Below are positions 7,782 to 10,420 of a DNA stretch of 10,420 nt, piece after piece. The notes below the pieces were generated by a model. It ran no database searches. It was not told the origin of the DNA and was given only the letters and a program-made list of their open reading frames with translations. Made by a program: the position numbers and the translations under genes. Source of the stretch: Pleurotus ostreatus/Saccharomyces cerevisiae fusant (lineage: Eukaryota; Opisthokonta). Position 1 is the first letter of the stretch, and every line of letters starts with the position of its first letter. The DNA lies in the NCBI GenBank assembly GCA_024196135.1, contig JAMQCK010001248.1, forward strand, positions 1-10,420, given 5' to 3'.

Positions 7782-8615
7782 ATGTCCTTCCATCTCCGTC
7801 CCGTGGAAACCACCCACTCGACGCCATCGCCGACAGCGAGCACCGCGTCCCCCCGCGACGACCTCCGCGCGCCACATATGAAGCAACCCCTCCCATCGCC
7901 ACCGTCCTCCTCAGGCGGCCTCTCGCAGCGCCCCTTCTCCCCACGGACCCTCCGAGGCGCGTATGCGCCCCACCGATCGCTATCTCCCGCGCTGATCCCT
8001 ACTCCAGATGTCGATCTCAGCTACAGCCCTGCCTCCGCGGAGCCTTCGCGGAGGCATTACCCCCCGCCGCCGACGGGCCACGATCTGATGGCCATGTTCC
8101 CCGCGCAGCAGCCCGAGTGCAAGCCGCCGCACGCGTCGAGCGACATCTTCGCGCGCCAGGAGCGCGCCTTCTTCGCGCAGGCGGGCAGGGAGATCAGGCG
8201 CGTGCGCGTCGAGGTTGATGCGCCGGACGCGGCGGCTCCGCGCGGTTGGCCGGGCCATGGGCAGCCGCTGCAGCCTGCGCCCCATCCGATGACGCCTGTG
8301 CAGAACCCGGCCGCCTACCCGTATCCTCCCCCGGGCTCGCGTCCCGTCATGCCGCCGCCCCCCGGTCCTCCGATGCATGGTCAGCCGTACCCACCTCCAC
8401 CCATGCCGCAGGAACATGCCCCCCATCCGCATCCATCCCACCATCGGCAACCGTCGGGAGGGCTACGTACACCCCCACGGGAACCGGCCGCACCGCCTGG
8501 CCAGCCGCACGCGGACATCGTTCTAGAGGAGGACGAGTCTTGGCGCCGCCCCATCCCCTGCTCCGAGCGACGGAGAGCCGGGAAGCACACGAAGCGCGTC
8601 GTCGTTAAGCACTGA
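7782..8615 (+). CDS. Unrecognised proline-rich, largely disordered protein
   Basis: Single exon of 277 codons; I do not recognise the family. The start is ATG 7782, in a CCGCCATGTC context downstream of a TATA box; earlier in-frame codons are not ATG. Residues 1-98 are Ser/Pro/Thr-rich with several SP and TP dipeptides, possible proline-directed kinase sites. Residues about 99-147 form the only clearly ordered-looking island: GHDLMAMFP, then SSDIFARQERAFFAQAG and REIRRVRVEVD, with alternating charged and aliphatic residues. Residues 150-245 are a Pro/His/Gly-rich linker with several PPPP runs, potential SH3, WW or profilin ligands. The tail (246-277) goes from acidic LEEDESW to basic ERRRAGKHTKRVVVK, which resembles a nuclear-localisation or nucleic-acid-binding patch. 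There is no signal peptide, TM segment or enzyme motif. A nuclear or scaffold role is inference only. The coding call rests on length, ATG context, TATA box and the two non-repetitive islands. Confidence 0.72.
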   Translation: MSFHLRPVETTHSTPSPTASTASPRDDLRAPHMKQPLPSPPSSSGGLSQRPFSPRTLRGAYAPHRSLSPALIPTPDVDLSYSPASAEPSRRHYPPPPTGHDLMAMFPAQQPECKPPHASSDIFARQERAFFAQAGREIRRVRVEVDAPDAAAPRGWPGHGQPLQPAPHPMTPVQNPAAYPYPPPGSRPVMPPPPGPPMHGQPYPPPPMPQEHAPHPHPSHHRQPSGGLRTPPREPAAPPGQPHADIVLEEDESWRRPIPCSERRRAGKHTKRVVVKH

Positions 8616-8664
8616 TCGCGCTTCGTCGACGAGTGCTACTGATCGCTCGTCGTCGACAAGTACC
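8611..8664. repeat. 27-bp tandem duplication across the stop codon
   Basis: Two adjacent 27-bp units (8611-8637 and 8638-8664) begin ACTGATCGC and share CGTCGAC, differing at about five positions. The TGA stop of the proline-rich protein gene (8613-8615) lies inside the first unit, and an out-of-register TGA copy sits in the second. Confidence 0.6.
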
Positions 8665-8899
8665 GATCTCGCCGCGGTTCTGCAACGATCCCTAGCATCT
8701 CTCTCCCTCGCTACATCTATTTGTCTTCCGCACCGCCTCCGGGTACTTCTCAGCACATCCTCGTACTTCTTGCCTGCTGTCCGTTCGTCTGCTATTTGCT
8801 CTTCTGCTGTGTACCCTCGCACCGGCATGTGTATTTGTATGATTGCCCTATGCACACGAGCGTTGTATTTACAGGATGAGGCAAGCCAGGCTCGCTGCG

Positions 8900-8947
8900 T
8901 GACGGTCTATACCATCCCAAGACTGACGGTTTATACCACCCTAACTA
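8900..8947. repeat. 24-bp tandem duplication
   Basis: Two adjacent 24-bp units begin TGACGGTCTATACC (8900) and TGACGGTTTATACC (8924). Most of the differences lie at the unit ends. It sits in the presumed 3' flank of the proline-rich protein gene and has no known role. A short run of CCCA repeats follows at about 8969-8982. Confidence 0.6.
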
Positions 8948-9208
8948 TACCAGTAGTTTATAGCTCTAGCCCACCCACCCACCATCCAATCTGATGCCAA
9001 CGATTCCGTACTGCACGACGCGCCGACGACTCCGTCCAGCACCACACTCAGAGTTTGGCGCCATCTTTCGAATCGCCCATGCCGTCTTCGTTCTGCACCC
9101 GCAGGCCCGTGCCAGGTCATGATATGATGGAAAGCCGTCGCGCGCACGAGGGCGCCCGTCCCTGCACACTGTCTCGCAGCTCGAGGAATTCCGGCGAGAA
9201 CGTACGGC

Positions 9209-9309
9209 AGGATCACGGTGCGGACGGCAGGGTCAGCCTACAACGTTACGGTCTGCGGCTTCCTCTTCAGGGTGTGCAGCAGGATCACGGCTTGTCCTCA
9301 GGATCACGG
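9209..9309. repeat. Three copies of AGGATCACGG
   Basis: The 10-mer occurs exactly at 9209-9218, 9281-9290 and 9300-9309, spaced 72 and 19 bp. The flanks are also partly alike (GGCAGGATCACGG, GCAGCAGGATCACGG). It could be a protein-binding word or a decayed repeat; nothing in the sequence decides this. Confidence 0.5.
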
Positions 9310-9404
9310 GCTGGACAACTGACTCGCGTCCGCACACCTTCCCTGAGCCTTCCCGCGCACGAGTCGACTTGCCTTCCCCCGTCCCTCGGCTGCATCGCCT
9401 GTGA

Positions 9405-9424
9405 TGATCTCGTCTGATCTCGTC
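9405..9424. repeat. 10-bp tandem TGATCTCGTC x2
   Basis: Two exact adjacent copies at 9405-9414 and 9415-9424, followed by the related TGATCATGATC. Small local duplication of no evident function. Confidence 0.5.
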
Positions 9425-9687
9425 CTGATCATGATCGAGGCTCGACCGATTGTTCCGGCGGGAGGCTGATACCGTTTTGCTTCCGGGCGCGTGGCCGCTT
9501 CTCCTCTTCTTGGGGAAGCAGGCGGTGACTGATCCTGGGGGCGTGCACCCTCCTTTGGGAGGGCGCCGAGTGATCCTGGACGCTCGTGGCCCTTCCCCTG
9601 GGGGTCGAGAACTTTGCGGAGGGGGCGACCCTGACTTCGCGAGGAAACCTTGTCTGCTGCGCGCTTGCTTCCGCTAGAGTCTGTGCT

Positions 9688-9722
9688 GTTCGAATGCGCA
9701 CTATGCGGGGGTTCGAATGCGC
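9688..9722. repeat. Repeated GTTCGAATGCGC, 23 bp apart
   Basis: The 12-mer begins at about 9688 and again at 9711, with a degenerate third copy (GTGCGAATGG) near 9727. The word resembles the T-loop consensus of tRNA genes, but no tRNA arms can be built around it. It is best read as a small tandem duplication. Confidence 0.5.
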
Positions 9723-10037
9723 TGTGTGCGAATGGGACACGATTAAATGTGCTCAAGACTCGCCGTGCAAAGAGTTCAAGCCACGCAGATAGTGGAAAGT
9801 TCAAGGGTGGCGGGGAGCTTGTAGGATGGGGATTGAGAGCTGTCAAGGATGAATATTGAATGTCGGTCGCGTTATGGCCGTGGCAGCGGATGCGGACTTT
9901 GCCTGAGAAGCAGGGTTGAGAAGAGCAGCAGACAATGCAGGGTGGGACTATGGATTGGCAGAAGGTACCCCGTGAATGGAGGAACGTCCGCGCATACGGT
10001 AAGGTTCAGATCTGCTCAGTGGCGCGGAGTTGGAATT

Positions 10038-10061
10038 GGGCGGTTTAGTGGGCGGTTTAAT
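10038..10061. repeat. 12-bp tandem GGGCGGTTTA x2
   Basis: GGGCGGTTTA occurs at 10038-10047 and 10050-10059, separated by two bases, giving a 12-bp direct repeat. Read on the minus strand it is TAAACCGCCC twice. Its place in a region that is pyrimidine-rich on the minus strand makes a promoter element of a leftward gene possible, but this is unproven. Confidence 0.45.
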
Positions 10062-10420
10062 AGAGAAGTTGATGAGTATGGATGGCGGGTGAGGGACTCA
10101 ACAAAAAGGGTGCGTGTTGAACAATTAGGGGGCGTTGTATGAGGAGGGCGCGGTGAACAATAGGGTGAGCGAGTGGTCAAATAAAGTGCGGTGGCAAAAG
10201 AGATATGACCAAAGGATGACCAAGGTTGTCGGCAAATACCGAGACGTGCAGGGACGGGAAGGACGGAGACGTGAGAGGGAAGCATCGAGAAGTACAGGGA
10301 CTGACCTATTGGGCATAGCTTCGAGGGGGATTTGCGTCTTCTACACCGACTGCGATGGTGAGGCCAGCATGGGTGAGATTTGAATGAAAGGACAAATCGC
10401 TAGAATATAACAGGAAGAAC

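Larger units (their letters stand above)
8616..10420. other. Downstream region without a supportable gene
   Basis: From 8616 to about 8870 the plus strand is pyrimidine-rich, as expected for the 3'UTR of the proline-rich protein gene. From about 8900 to 9720 there are several small tandem or dispersed duplications (listed separately). Open frames occur on both strands, the longest a minus-strand frame over 9304-9846, but it starts at TTG and has no known domain. From about 9850 onward the plus strand is purine-rich, so the minus strand is pyrimidine-rich. That could mark the promoter or leader of a leftward gene, or the 3' flank of a gene beyond the window. I cannot build a supported exon model here. 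Confidence 0.45.

Noticed and set aside
7980..8450. Long minus-strand frame opposite the proline-rich gene
   Set aside because: Shadow of the plus-strand gene: CCN proline codons read as GGN/NGG on the other strand give an Arg/Gly-rich artefact.
8966..9169. Minus-strand segment LARACGCRTKTAWAIRKM, resembling a transposase helix-turn-helix
   Set aside because: The similarity is a short impression only; there is no catalytic DDE/D signature, no terminal repeats and no longer frame around it.
9688..9722. GGTTCGAATGC, resembling a tRNA B box
   Set aside because: No A box at the right distance and no acceptor, D or anticodon stems can be drawn; the word is part of a short direct repeat.
9304..9846. 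Minus-strand open frame of about 180 codons
   Set aside because: It starts at TTG, its only internal Met is late, composition is Arg/Pro/Ser-rich as expected from GC-rich noncoding DNA, and no domain is recognised. It could only be an exon of an unproven spliced gene.
9849..10142. Plus-strand ATG frame of 97 codons
   Set aside because: Arg/Gly-rich product of purine-rich DNA with no domain; composition rather than coding explains it.

Overview
The window looks like nuclear DNA from a filamentous basidiomycete, probably an Agaricomycete. The evidence is short, frequent spliceosomal introns (mostly 49-117 nt, with GTRNGT-type donors and YAG acceptors), GC-rich third codon positions, tiny exons, proline-rich disordered segments, and proteins of fungal type. 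No bacterial, plasmid or viral signature was seen.

Three plus-strand genes can be supported. (1) Positions 113-2298 hold a ten-exon, four-TM DHHC protein S-acyltransferase of the PFA3/ZDHHC2-15-20 type, with a long disordered loop before the cysteine-rich catalytic domain. Its 3' end may extend to 2456 or 2542 by alternative splicing. (2) Positions 2972-4562 hold an eight-exon NAD(P)-dependent D-2-hydroxyacid dehydrogenase, glyoxylate/hydroxypyruvate reductase-like, with its Rossmann motif and Arg/Glu/His catalytic set intact. An in-frame upstream ATG at 2816 would add a mitochondrial-presequence-like extension. (3) Positions 7782-8615 hold an intronless, unrecognised proline-rich protein with a TATA box about 86 nt upstream.

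Between genes 2 and 3 lies about 3.1 kb without a supportable gene, which is long next to the tightly packed 5' part of the window. It holds a clear 20-bp minisatellite of six head-to-tail units at 5389-5508, embedded in degenerate 17-22-bp periodic sequence from about 5250 to 5880. Downstream of gene 3 (8616-10420) there are several short tandem duplications and a purine-rich plus strand toward the end, which may be the promoter side of a leftward gene, but no convincing coding sequence.

The three genes do not form an obvious pathway. The first two are housekeeping-type enzymes of membrane protein lipidation and small-acid metabolism. I see no clear undescribed multi-gene system. The points most worth following are the possible dual targeting of the dehydrogenase, the unrecognised protein with two ordered islands, and the 20-bp repeat block.
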